Shown: positions 34,074 to 41,716, numbered from the stretch's first letter. The stretch: 43,951 nucleotides of DNA from Variovorax sp. (GCA_017744285.1 JAGIBP010000029.1:1-43951); one strand, 5' to 3'. Notes: generated by a model not told the origin, from the sequence alone. Numbers and translations are program-made.

Positions 34074-34847
34074 TCAGTTCTTCTGAACCTTGCCCGCCCG
34101 GCCTTCGAGGAAGGCGCGCACGCGTTCCTTGGCTTCGGGAGCGTTCTGGGCGATGCCGGCCATCAGGGCCTCGGTGAAGAAGCCGTGGTCCGCCGGCTGC
34201 TCGGCGATGCGCGGCAGCGCGTGCATCAGCGCGTAGTTGGTGAGCGGCGCATTGGTCGCGACGCGCTTGGCGAGTTCGAGCGCCTTGTCGAAGGCCGTGC
34301 CCTCGGGCACGAGGTATTGCGCGAAGCCGGCGCGCTCGCCTTCTTCGGCGTTGTAGACGCGGCCGGTCAGCATCATGTCGGTCATGCGCGCCGCGCCGAT
34401 CAGCTTGGGAATGCGCACCGAGCCGCCGCCGCCGACGAAGATGCCGCGCGAGCCTTCGGGCAGCGCGTAGAAGGTGGTGCTGTCTGCCACGCGGATGTGA
34501 CAGGCGCTCGCGAGTTCCAGCCCGCCGCCCACCACCGCGCCGTGCAGCGCCGCGATCACCGGCACGGGGCCGTGCTGGACGAAGTCGAGCGCCGCATGCC
34601 ACATGCGCGAATGCATGAGCCCCTGGCCGGCATCGCGCTCCTGCAGCTCGGACAGGTCGAGGCCGGCGCAGAAGTGCGGGCCCTCGCCGTCGATGACGGC
34701 CGCGCGCACCGAGGACGGCAGGTTTTCGAAGGCATTGCGCAGCGCGAGGATCAGCGCGTCGGACAGCGCATTGCGCTTGCTCGCGCGGGTGAGGCGCACG
34801 ATGGCGATGTTGTCCTGGATGTCGAGCTGGAGATCGGTGTGGGTCAT
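34074..34847 (-). CDS. Enoyl-CoA hydratase of the crotonase family, probable feruloyl-CoA hydratase
   Basis: A 257-residue crotonase. The oxyanion-hole segments are HFCAGLDLSEL and GAVVGGGLELASACHIRVAD. Both catalytic glutamates of standard hydratases are present, Glu111 (GGGLELA) and Glu131 (ALPEGSRG), 20 residues apart as in the rat enzyme (Glu144/Glu164). The vanillin-forming hydratase-lyase HCHL has Ser123 where Glu111 is here and keeps only Glu143. I therefore expect plain hydration to the 3-hydroxy thioester, not aldehyde release. It is the first gene of the run, with a strong promoter and a palindrome directly upstream. Confidence 0.85.
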   Translation of the reverse strand: MTHTDLQLDIQDNIAIVRLTRASKRNALSDALILALRNAFENLPSSVRAAVIDGEGPHFCAGLDLSELQERDAGQGLMHSRMWHAALDFVQHGPVPVIAALHGAVVGGGLELASACHIRVADSTTFYALPEGSRGIFVGGGGSVRIPKLIGAARMTDMMLTGRVYNAEEGERAGFAQYLVPEGTAFDKALELAKRVATNAPLTNYALMHALPRIAEQPADHGFFTEALMAGIAQNAPEAKERVRAFLEGRAGKVQKN

Positions 34848-34870
34848 GATTGCGTTCCGGAGTACGATCG

Positions 34871-34899
34871 ATTATGGTTATGAAAAATAACCAATTCAA
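34871..34899 (-). promoter_or_regulatory. Promoter of the hydroxycinnamate operon with MarR-type operator in its spacer
   Basis: On the minus strand TTGAAT (34899-34894) and CATAAT (34876-34871) are separated by exactly 17 bases. The spacer is filled by the perfect palindrome TGGTTAT-GAAAA-ATAACCA (34875-34893, 7+5+7), AT-rich in a GC-rich genome. The first start codon is at 34847, about 24 bases beyond the -10 box. A protein bound here would block polymerase. The operon's own MarR gene is the obvious candidate, and the divergent amidohydrolase gene could be controlled as well. Confidence 0.65.
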
Positions 34900-34962
34900 G
34901 CCGCGTCCCCGTGAGCGGCATGAGGACTTACCCTAAGCCCAAACCCCGTTGGAGACAACGCC

Positions 34963-35832
34963 ATGGATTACGAGAACCTGATCGCCATCGACACCCACAC
35001 CCACGCCGAAGTGAGCTGCTGGAATCCCTTCGACAACTACGGCGAGGAATACGACCGCGCGGCCGACAAGTACTTCCGTTCGAGCCGCCGCCCGACCATC
35101 CAGGAAAGCATCGACTACTACCGCGAGCGCAAGATCGGCCTGGTGATGTTCATGGTCGACGCGGAGTCCAACCTCGGCCGCCGCCGGATCCCGAACGAGG
35201 AGATCGCCGAGGCGGCCCAGAAGAACTCAGACATCATGATCGCCTTCGCCAGCATCGATCCCCACAAGGGCAAGATGGGTGCGCGCGAGGCGCGGCGGCT
35301 GATCGAGGAGCACGGCGTCAAGGGCTTCAAGTTCCATCCCACGGTGCAGGGCTATCACCCCTACGACCGCATGGCCTGGCCGATCTACGAGGTGATCAAC
35401 GAATACGGCCTGCCGGCGGTGTTCCACACCGGCCACAGCGGCATCGGCTCGGGCATGCGCTGCGGCGGGGGCCTCCGGCTCGAATACAGCAACCCGATGC
35501 ACCTGGACGACGTCGCGATCGACTTCCCCGACATGCAGATCGTCATGGCGCACCCGAGCTTCCCGTGGCAGGACGAGGCGCTCAGCGTAGCCACGCACAA
35601 GCCCAACGTCTGGATCGATCTCTCGGGCTGGAGCCCCAAGTACTTCCCGAAGCAACTGGTCCAGTACGCCAACACGCTGCTGAAGGACCGCGTGCTCTTC
35701 GGCAGCGACTACCCGCTGATCACGCCCGATCGCTGGATGAAGGACTTCGAGGAGGCCGGCTTCAAGCCCGAGGTGATGCCGGACATCCTCAAGAACAATG
35801 CGATCCGGCTGCTGAAGCTGGCCACCAAGTAG
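34963..35832 (+). CDS. Amidohydrolase-2 family protein, probable 4-hydroxyphenyl-beta-ketoacyl-CoA hydrolase
   Basis: A 289-residue metal-dependent TIM-barrel hydrolase. The metal-binding HxH is His12/His14 in IDTHTHAEV, followed by FHPTVQGYHPYDR, VFHTGHSG, VMAHPSFPWQDEA and the catalytic Asp in LFGSDYPLITP. GGAG precedes the ATG. Proteins of this group next to hydroxycinnamate genes are proposed to cleave the beta-keto thioester made from p-coumaroyl- or feruloyl-CoA, giving a hydroxybenzoate and acetyl-CoA. It is divergent from the hydratase/fcs operon and shares the 115-base control region, which supports that role. Other amidohydrolase-2 activities (decarboxylase, lactonase) remain possible. 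Confidence 0.75.
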   Translation: MDYENLIAIDTHTHAEVSCWNPFDNYGEEYDRAADKYFRSSRRPTIQESIDYYRERKIGLVMFMVDAESNLGRRRIPNEEIAEAAQKNSDIMIAFASIDPHKGKMGAREARRLIEEHGVKGFKFHPTVQGYHPYDRMAWPIYEVINEYGLPAVFHTGHSGIGSGMRCGGGLRLEYSNPMHLDDVAIDFPDMQIVMAHPSFPWQDEALSVATHKPNVWIDLSGWSPKYFPKQLVQYANTLLKDRVLFGSDYPLITPDRWMKDFEEAGFKPEVMPDILKNNAIRLLKLATK

Positions 35833-35841
35833 GCGGGGCCT

Positions 35842-37686
35842 TCACCGCGCCTTCTCGTCGTCGACGCGATCCCAGTCCACGTGGGATCGCTGGCGGCGCT
35901 CCTCGCGCTCGCGCGCCATTTGTTCCTGGAACTGCTGGCGCCCTTCCTTGGCCACCGCGATCAGCTTGGCGCGGTCCTTGTAGTGGGGATAGGTCTCGCG
36001 CATGAGCTGGATGTTGCGCAGGCGAAATCGCATCGCGGATTCGCGCGCCTCGTGCGCGGGCCACCCGAGCCCCTCGAGCACCGAGCGGGCGCTGCGCAGC
36101 GACGACTCGAACATCTCGCGCTCCACGGTCTCGATCTGGCGGTCGAGCAGCTGGTAGACATGCCCCACGTTGCGTGCGCGCGCGACGATCTTCGCCTGGG
36201 GGAAGTTCTCGCGCACCAGGTCGACGATCTTCAGCGACTGCTCCATGTCGTCCACCGCGACCACCACCACCTTGGCCGTGCCGGCGCCGGCGGTGCGCAG
36301 CAGGTCCAGCCGCGTCGCGTCGCCGTAGAAGACGCGGAAGCCGAACTCGCGCAGGCTCTCGATGGTGTCGGGGTCATGGTCGAGCACGGTGATCTTCAGT
36401 CCCTGCGCGATCAGCATGCGCCCGATGATCTGCCCGTAGCGGCCGAAGCCGCAGATCACCACCTTGGCGTCCTGCTGCTCGGAGATCTCCTCCATCTGCT
36501 CGGGCTTCTGCGCGCTGTGGCGCGGCAACACCCAGCGGTCGAGCGCCACCAGCAGCAGCGGCGACAGCAGCATCGACAGCGCCACCGCACCGATCAGGAA
36601 CGAGGCCACGTCGGGCGGCAGCACGGCCGGCCCGGCGGCCTGGAACACCACGAAGGCGAACTCGCCGCCCTGGGCCAGCAGCAGCGTGAACACCGGCCGC
36701 TGCTGAAAGGGCACCTGCATCGGCCTGGCGAGCCCATGGATCACCACGGCCTTCAGCACCATGAAGCCCGCGACGACTGCCGCCATGCGCAGCGGGTGCG
36801 CGAGCAGCACGCCGAAGTCGATGCTCATGCCCACGGCGATGAAGAAGAGGCCCAGCAGCAGGCCCTTGAACGGTTCGATGTCGGTCTCGAGCTCGCGCCG
36901 GTATTCGCTCTCGGCCAGCAGCACGCCGGCCAGGAAGGCCCCGAGCGCCATCGAGAGGCCGACGAACTGCATCAGCGCCGCGATCGCGACCACCAGCAGC
37001 AGCGAGGCCGCGGTGAAGATCTCGGGCGTGCGGCTGCGCGCGATCCAGCGCAGCAGCGGGCGCAGCGCGAGGCGGCCGCCGATCACGATCGCGGCAATCA
37101 CGCCCACGATCTTCAGGCCCTCGCCAAGCCGCTGGAGGCCGGTCATGCCGTCATCGGCACCCGGTGCGGCCGCCAGCAGCGGCAGCAGCGCGAGGATCGG
37201 GATGGCCGCCACATCCTGGAACAGCAGGATCGAGAAGCCCGCCTGGCCGCTGGGCGTCAGCAGCAGGTTGCGCTCGCCGAACACCTGCAGGGCGATCGCC
37301 GTGGACGACAGCGCCAGGCCGAGCGCCGCCACGAGCGCGACGCGCCAGCTCGCGCCGGCCAGGAAGCCCGCCAGGAACAGCACGGCCGCGCAGCCCAGCA
37401 CCTGGGCCGACCCCCACCCGAAGATGGGTCCGCGCAGGCTCCACAGGCGCTTGGGCTCCAGTTCGAGCCCGACCAGGAACAGCATCAGCACGACGCCGAA
37501 TTCCGCGAAATGAAGGATGTCCTCGACATTGGTCACCAGCCCCAGGCCCCACGGCCCGATCGCGATGCCGGCGGCGAGGTAGCCGATGATCGAGCCGAGC
37601 CCGATCGCCTTGGACAGCGGCACCACCAGCACCGCGGCGCTCAGGTAGATGAGCGAATTGAGAAGCCAGCCCGGCATGTGTTCCAT
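35842..37686 (-). CDS. KefB/KefC-type cation:proton antiporter with TrkA-N domain
   Basis: A 614-residue protein. Residues about 1-385 form a CPA2 antiporter domain with about twelve membrane segments (IGLGSIIGYLAAGIAIGPWG, FAEFGVVLMLFLVGLELEP, LSSTAIALQVFGE, LLFQDVAAIPILAL, LSMALGAFLAGVLLAESEYR). A cytoplasmic RCK/TrkA-N domain follows with the Rossmann loop VVICGFGRYGQIIGRML and the acidic residue in VLDHDPDTIE. The charged coiled end runs EQMAREREERRQR. Kef channels export potassium and are gated by glutathione adducts to protect from electrophiles. The gene two bases upstream encodes a KefF-like flavoprotein partner. It is convergent with the amidohydrolase gene (9-base gap). Confidence 0.9.
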   Translation of the reverse strand: MEHMPGWLLNSLIYLSAAVLVVPLSKAIGLGSIIGYLAAGIAIGPWGLGLVTNVEDILHFAEFGVVLMLFLVGLELEPKRLWSLRGPIFGWGSAQVLGCAAVLFLAGFLAGASWRVALVAALGLALSSTAIALQVFGERNLLLTPSGQAGFSILLFQDVAAIPILALLPLLAAAPGADDGMTGLQRLGEGLKIVGVIAAIVIGGRLALRPLLRWIARSRTPEIFTAASLLLVVAIAALMQFVGLSMALGAFLAGVLLAESEYRRELETDIEPFKGLLLGLFFIAVGMSIDFGVLLAHPLRMAAVVAGFMVLKAVVIHGLARPMQVPFQQRPVFTLLLAQGGEFAFVVFQAAGPAVLPPDVASFLIGAVALSMLLSPLLLVALDRWVLPRHSAQKPEQMEEISEQQDAKVVICGFGRYGQIIGRMLIAQGLKITVLDHDPDTIESLREFGFRVFYGDATRLDLLRTAGAGTAKVVVVAVDDMEQSLKIVDLVRENFPQAKIVARARNVGHVYQLLDRQIETVEREMFESSLRSARSVLEGLGWPAHEARESAMRFRLRNIQLMRETYPHYKDRAKLIAVAKEGRQQFQEQMAREREERRQRSHVDWDRVDDEKAR

Positions 37687-37688
37687 CG

Positions 37689-38327
37689 TCAGGCCTCTTC
37701 CTGGCCGGCAGGCCGGTCGGTTTCGGGCACCGCGCAGCTCGCGCACTCCTGCAGGTCCTGGATCTCGGGCCATTCGGGGTAGGTCTGCAGCCGGTCCTGG
37801 AAGACCGCCACGTGCTCGGCGATCTCGCCGGCCGATGCGCGTCGCGCGCCATGCAACAGCAGCGGCGGCAGGAAGCGCATGCCGCACAGGGCGGCCGTCT
37901 GCTCGTAGGGCGGCAGGAAGGCGTCGAAGAAGTAGCGGTTGTAGCTCTGCGGGCGGTAGCTTTCCTCCGGTCCGCCGGTGGTGGCGACGAGCCAGAGGTC
38001 CTTGCCTTCGAGCGCGCTGCCGCCCTTGCCGTAGGCCCAGCCGTAGCTGAAGACATCGTCGATCCAGAGCTTCTGCAGCGAGGGCATCGAGTACCACTGG
38101 ATCGGATGGAGCAGCACCAGCAGGTCCGCGCGGGCGACGCGGGCCTGCTCGGTCTTCACGTCGATCGCGTAGTCGGGGTAGCTGTTGTACAGGTCGTTCA
38201 CGTCCAGGCCCGGAACCTCGCGCGCCGCCCTGAGCATCTGCAGGTTCACGCGCGAGTCGCGCCAGCGGGGGTGCGCGGCGATCACGTAGATGCGGGGTGC
38301 GCTGTCTGTGCTTGTTGTTGTCGGCAT
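37689..38327 (-). CDS. KefF/KefG-like NAD(P)H quinone oxidoreductase
   Basis: A 212-residue flavodoxin-fold protein. The FMN/NAD(P)H region is IYVIAAHPRWRDSRVN, then DLYNSYPDYAIDV, LLHPIQWYSMPSLQKLWIDDVFSYGWAY and LWLVATTGGPEESY, all typical of the KefF family. It lies two bases before kefC and is presumably its ancillary, activating subunit, with quinone reductase activity. The C-terminal tail has LQECASCAVPET, a CxxC pair that I do not associate with the family. A -10-like TATGTT (minus strand, 38339-38334) lies 6 bases from the ATG. Confidence 0.85.
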   Translation of the reverse strand: MPTTTSTDSAPRIYVIAAHPRWRDSRVNLQMLRAAREVPGLDVNDLYNSYPDYAIDVKTEQARVARADLLVLLHPIQWYSMPSLQKLWIDDVFSYGWAYGKGGSALEGKDLWLVATTGGPEESYRPQSYNRYFFDAFLPPYEQTAALCGMRFLPPLLLHGARRASAGEIAEHVAVFQDRLQTYPEWPEIQDLQECASCAVPETDRPAGQEEA

Positions 38328-38396
38328 GCAGCGAACATAGCGCAGTCCGTGGGCGGCTACCATGACGTCCCTGTCTTCAGCCTCGAGGAGTCCCAG

Positions 38397-39017
38397 ATGC
38401 CGGTGATCCTGGTCGCCAACCCCAAGGGCGGGGTCGGAAAATCGACGCTTGCGACCAATGTCGCGGGCTACCTGGCAAGCCGCGGCCATGCGGTGATGCT
38501 GGGCGACATCGATCGCCAGCAGTCCTCCAGGCTCTGGCTCGGCCTGCGGCCGGCGCAGGCGCGCGAGATCAAGAGCTGGGACGCCTCCGAGGACGGCGAG
38601 GTCGTGCGCCCGCCGCGCGGCACGACGCACGCCGTCATCGACACCCCGGCGGGGCTGCATGGCAACCGCTTCAAGGAAGCCGTCGCGATCGCCGACAAGG
38701 TGCTGGTGCCGCTGCAGCCCAGCATCTTCGACATCTACGCCACGCGCGACTTCCTGGACAAGCTGCTGTCCCACCGCCGCGTCGACAAGACCCAGGTCGC
38801 GCTGGTCGGCATGCGGGTCGACGCGCGCACCCTGGCGGCCGACCGCCTGCGCGAGTTCGTCGCCGGGCTGGACGTGCCGGTGCTCGGCGAACTGCGCGAC
38901 ACGCAGAACTATGTGCAGCTCGCCGCCCGGGGCCTCACGCTGTTCGACATCGCCCCCGGTCGGGTGCAGCGCGACCTCGAACAGTGGGAGCCGATCTGCC
39001 GCTGGCTCGAGGCCTGA
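38397..39017 (+). CDS. ParA-family ATPase, orphan
   Basis: A 206-residue P-loop ATPase. The deviant Walker A is NPKGGVGKST (residues 8-17, with the signature Lys10). The next segment is GDIDRQQSSRLWL and the Walker B is AVIDTPAGLHG. It is shorter than plasmid ParA and lacks an N-terminal DNA-binding domain. No parB-like or cargo gene lies beside it, so the positioned cargo is unknown. GAGG precedes the ATG. It is transcribed divergently from the kefF-like gene across 69 bases. Confidence 0.85.
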   Translation: MPVILVANPKGGVGKSTLATNVAGYLASRGHAVMLGDIDRQQSSRLWLGLRPAQAREIKSWDASEDGEVVRPPRGTTHAVIDTPAGLHGNRFKEAVAIADKVLVPLQPSIFDIYATRDFLDKLLSHRRVDKTQVALVGMRVDARTLAADRLREFVAGLDVPVLGELRDTQNYVQLAARGLTLFDIAPGRVQRDLEQWEPICRWLEA

Positions 39018-39093
39018 GCCGCGCCGCGCCCGGCCCTGGTTTTCCCTGAACCTCCTTGTCGCGGCACGGACACGTCCGCCAGGGGGTCGCCGC

Positions 39094-39099
39094 TAAAGT
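39094..39099 (+). promoter_or_regulatory. Candidate -10 box of the MaoC gene
   Basis: TAAAGT lies 7 bases before the ATG at 39107. No Shine-Dalgarno sequence is visible and no -35 box stands out, so a leaderless transcript is possible. Confidence 0.3.
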
Positions 39100-39106
39100 G
39101 CCCCGC

Positions 39107-39565
39107 ATGAAAAAGACCTTCCAGACCCTCCGGGACCTGGCCGCCTGTGTCGGCCAGGAAGTCGCGTCGAGCGACTGGCTCACCGTCACGCAGGAGCAGG
39201 TCAACCTGTTCGCCGAGGCGACCGGTGACCACCAGTGGATCCACGTGGACGTCGAAAAGGCCAAGGCCGGCCCCTTCGGCGCGCCGATCGCGCACGGCTT
39301 TCTCACGCTGTCGCTGCTGCCGCGCCTGTTCGAGATGTCGATCGAGGTGCTCGATGCGCGCATGGGCGTCAACTACGGCCTGAACCGCGTGCGTTTCATG
39401 TCGCCCGTGCCGGTCGGCGCGCGCGTGCGCGGCCGCATGAAGCTGCTCGCGGCGGAGCCCATCGCCAACAACGGGTTCCAGATGACCTGGGAAACCGCCA
39501 TCGAGCTCGAAGGCGCCGCCAAGCCGGCCTGTGTGGCCGAGTCGGTGGCCCGAAGCTATTCCTGA
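39107..39565 (+). CDS. MaoC-family dehydratase ((R)-specific enoyl-CoA hydratase-like)
   Basis: A 152-residue hotdog-fold protein. The hydratase-2 motif is FAEATGDHQWIHVDVEKA with catalytic Asp41 and His46, followed by FGAPIAHGFLTLSLLP. YGLNRVRFMSPVPVGARVRGR is the conserved second half. The family hydrates trans-2-enoyl-CoA to (R)-3-hydroxyacyl-CoA, often for fatty-acid breakdown or polyhydroxyalkanoate supply. The ATG at 39107 gives the usual length. The stop is three bases from that of the convergent trmL gene. Confidence 0.88.
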   Translation: MKKTFQTLRDLAACVGQEVASSDWLTVTQEQVNLFAEATGDHQWIHVDVEKAKAGPFGAPIAHGFLTLSLLPRLFEMSIEVLDARMGVNYGLNRVRFMSPVPVGARVRGRMKLLAAEPIANNGFQMTWETAIELEGAAKPACVAESVARSYS

Positions 39566-39568
39566 GGC

Positions 39569-40030
39569 TCAGGCGAACCCGTTCTGCCGCCAGGCCTCGA
39601 ACACCGTCACTGCCACCGCGTTCGACAGATTCAGGCTGCGCTGACCCTCGCGCATCGGCAGGCGCAGGCGTTGCGGCGCGGGGAAGGTCTCGCGCAGTGC
39701 CGGCGCCAGCCCCCGCGTCTCGGCGCCGAAGACCAGCCAGTCGCCCGGGCGGAAGGCCACGTCGTGCACCGGCCGGCTGCCATGGGTCGTGAGGGCGAAC
39801 ATGCGGTCGGCGGCCGGCCGCTCGGTGTCCAGCAGCGCCTGCCAGCCGGGATGGCGCAGCACCCGCGCGTATTCGTGATAGTCCAGGCCCGCACGGCGCA
39901 GCAGCTTGTCGTCCATGGAAAAGCCCAGCGGCTCGACCAGGTGCAGCGTGCAGCCGGTGTTGGCGGCCAGGCGGATCACGTTGCCCGTGTTGGGCGGGAT
40001 TTCGGGTTCGACGAGAACGATGTGGAACAT
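39569..40030 (-). CDS. trmL: tRNA (cytidine(34)-2'-O)-methyltransferase
   Basis: A 153-residue SPOUT-class RNA methyltransferase. It starts MFHIVLVEPEIPPNTGNVIR, and the trefoil-knot SAM site is built from WLVFGAETRGLAP and RSLNLSNAVAVTVFEAWR. TrmL methylates the 2'-hydroxyl of the wobble base in leucine tRNAs. Length and both knot motifs match the E. coli protein closely. A -10-like GACAAT (minus strand, 40043-40038) lies 7 bases from the ATG. The comF gene ends 30 bases upstream on the same strand. Confidence 0.93.
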   Translation of the reverse strand: MFHIVLVEPEIPPNTGNVIRLAANTGCTLHLVEPLGFSMDDKLLRRAGLDYHEYARVLRHPGWQALLDTERPAADRMFALTTHGSRPVHDVAFRPGDWLVFGAETRGLAPALRETFPAPQRLRLPMREGQRSLNLSNAVAVTVFEAWRQNGFA

Positions 40031-40037
40031 GGCCGCG

Positions 40038-40043
40038 ATTGTC
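40038..40043 (-). promoter_or_regulatory. Candidate -10 box of trmL
   Basis: GACAAT on the minus strand lies 7 bases before the trmL ATG at 40030. A leaderless start is suggested; no -35 match is seen. Confidence 0.3.
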
Positions 40044-40059
40044 GACGGCGGCGCGGCGC

Positions 40060-40779
40060 TCAGGCCGGCGGATCGGTGCGCGCCAGCACGATCGCCGCGA
40101 TATGCGAGGCGCCGCCGCGGCGGAGCGCCTCGGCCGCGCTGAAGAGCGAGGCGCCGGTGGTCATGACGTCGTCCACCAGCACCACGCGCCGGTCGCGCAC
40201 GGCCTCGGCCCGCAGCGGTTCGAGCGCGAACACGCCGCGCAGGTTGCGCAGGCGCTCGGCGCGCGTCAGGCCGCTCTGGGCGGGCACGTCGCGCGTTCGA
40301 AGGAGGATGCCGGGCTCGGACCGGCCCGGCGCCAGTCGCCTGGCCAGCTCATGGGCCTGGTTGAAGCCCCGCTCGCGCAGGCGGGCCGCGGACAGCGGCA
40401 TCGGCAACACGAGGTCGGCGCCCTCGAGCGCCGGCTCGATCCAGGGCATGCTTCGCAGGAGCGCCGCGAGCGGCGCGGCCAGCCCCGGGTGGCCGCGGAA
40501 CTTGAATTCGGCGATGCGCTCCGGCCAGGGCCACGCATAGGCGCAAGCGGCGAGGCACGCGTCCAGCGGCGGCGGGCTCGACACGCAGGCGCCGCACCGG
40601 GCGACGCCCGGCGGCACCGGCAGCGCGCACGTCGCGCAGCGTGCCGTCGGTGCAGCGAAGCGGGCCACGCAGGCCTCGCAAACCGGCCGGGCCGGCCAGG
40701 TGTGGCACACCGCGCACCGGCTCGGCAGGCCGTCGGCGATGGATGTGAAGAAAGCCCCTCGGGCCCAGCGTCTGAGCAT
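40060..40779 (-). CDS. ComF family protein (phosphoribosyltransferase fold, zinc ribbon)
   Basis: A 239-residue protein with an N-terminal zinc-ribbon region holding four CxxC pairs (CAVC, CEAC, CATC, CGAC). The C-terminal phosphoribosyltransferase domain has its signature VVLVDDVMTTGAS near residue 197. ComF and GntX proteins belong here. ComF is needed for DNA uptake in competent bacteria and interacts with the PriA and ComFA type machinery. Only 22 bases separate it from the divergent methyltransferase-like gene. Confidence 0.88.
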   Translation of the reverse strand: MLRRWARGAFFTSIADGLPSRCAVCHTWPARPVCEACVARFAAPTARCATCALPVPPGVARCGACVSSPPPLDACLAACAYAWPWPERIAEFKFRGHPGLAAPLAALLRSMPWIEPALEGADLVLPMPLSAARLRERGFNQAHELARRLAPGRSEPGILLRTRDVPAQSGLTRAERLRNLRGVFALEPLRAEAVRDRRVVLVDDVMTTGASLFSAAEALRRGGASHIAAIVLARTDPPA

Positions 40780-40801
40780 CCCTCAATATACTGATTGGCC
40801 C
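40780..40801. promoter_or_regulatory. 22-base divergent control region with overlapping -10-like boxes
   Basis: TATACT on the plus strand (40787-40792) lies 9 bases before the ATG at 40802, and TATATT on the minus strand (40790-40785) lies 5 bases before the ATG at 40779. The two hexamers overlap, so the genes could compete for polymerase. Both messages would start at or near the first codon. Confidence 0.35.
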
Positions 40802-41716
40802 ATGTCCGCAGTCTCTCCCCAGCGCCCGCCGACCATCGACGCCCCGGCGGCCGAGCGATGGGGCCGAGCCGTACCGCCATCGGGCTCGCCCTGGCTGCAC
40901 GAGGAAATCGGCCGCCGGATGGAAGATCGGCTCCAGTGGATCAAGTCCCGGCCGCGCACCTGGGCCGACTGGGCGCCGCTGCGTGGCGGCCTGGAGGCGC
41001 ACGAACTCGTCGCTCGCCGCTATCGCGACGCCACCGCCTATGTGGTCGAGCCGGCGCCCTCGCTCGTCCAACCCGCGGCCAAGGCGCTCACCGCGCCCTG
41101 GTGGACCGCGCGCCGCTGGCAGGGCGGCCAGCCGAACTTCGAGGCGCCGCCGGAAGATGGCGTGGATCTGCTCTGGGCGAATATGGCGCTGCACATGGCC
41201 GCCGACCCGGAGTCGCTCATCCGCCGATGGCACCGGCTGGTGGCGACCGACGGTTTCCTGATGTTCTCTTGCTTCGGGCCCGACACCCTGCAGGAGCTGC
41301 GCGCGCTGTACGAGCGGCTCGGCTGGCCGCCGGCGAGCCACGAGTTCACCGACATGCACGACTGGGGCGACATGCTGGTCGGCGCGGGCTTCGCCGAGCC
41401 GGTGATGGACATGGAGCGGATCGTGCTGACCTGGCCCACGCCGGAAGCCGCGCTCGCCGAGCTGCGCTCCCTGGGCCGCAACCTCCATCCGGCGCGCTTC
41501 CCCGCGCTGCGCGGCAAGGCCTGGCGCTCGGCCCTGCACGAGGCGCTGCCGGCGTTCGCTGCGGCCGAGGACGGCGAGGGCCGCATCGCGCTGACTTTCG
41601 AAATCATCTACGGCCACGCCTTCAAGCCCGCCCCGCGGGTCGCGCTTTCCGCAGAAAGCGCGGTGTCTTTGCGCGAGATGCGTTCCATGTTGCGCCAAGG
41701 TCGTGTAAGCGACTGA
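40802..41716 (+). CDS. BioC-like methyltransferase-family protein with degenerate SAM motif
   Basis: A 304-residue protein related to BioC, the malonyl-ACP O-methyltransferase of biotin synthesis, as found in betaproteobacteria. Motif III/IV-like parts are visible (DLLWANMALHMAADPESLIRR, FLMFSCFGPDTLQELR, ASHEFTDMHDWGDMLVGAGF). The expected glycine-rich motif I (VLDLGCGTG-like) is replaced by WADWAPLRGGLEAHE, so SAM binding is uncertain. The start at 40802 follows from the divergent spacing. No other biotin gene is nearby. A true BioC, or a protein that has lost methylation, are both possible. Confidence 0.7.
   Translation: MSAVSPQRPPTIDAPAAERWGRAVPPSGSPWLHEEIGRRMEDRLQWIKSRPRTWADWAPLRGGLEAHELVARRYRDATAYVVEPAPSLVQPAAKALTAPWWTARRWQGGQPNFEAPPEDGVDLLWANMALHMAADPESLIRRWHRLVATDGFLMFSCFGPDTLQELRALYERLGWPPASHEFTDMHDWGDMLVGAGFAEPVMDMERIVLTWPTPEAALAELRSLGRNLHPARFPALRGKAWRSALHEALPAFAAAEDGEGRIALTFEIIYGHAFKPAPRVALSAESAVSLREMRSMLRQGRVSD

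Noticed and set aside
30952..34086. Plus-strand open frame of 1044 codons opposite fcs, the SDR and receptor genes
   Set aside because: Low-complexity His/Arg/Asp-rich translation without any motif, antisense to well-supported genes.
34074..34847. Crotonase as vanillin-forming feruloyl-CoA hydratase-lyase
   Set aside because: Both catalytic glutamates of ordinary hydratases are present, unlike the Ser/Glu pair of the lyase, and no vanillin dehydrogenase gene is nearby.
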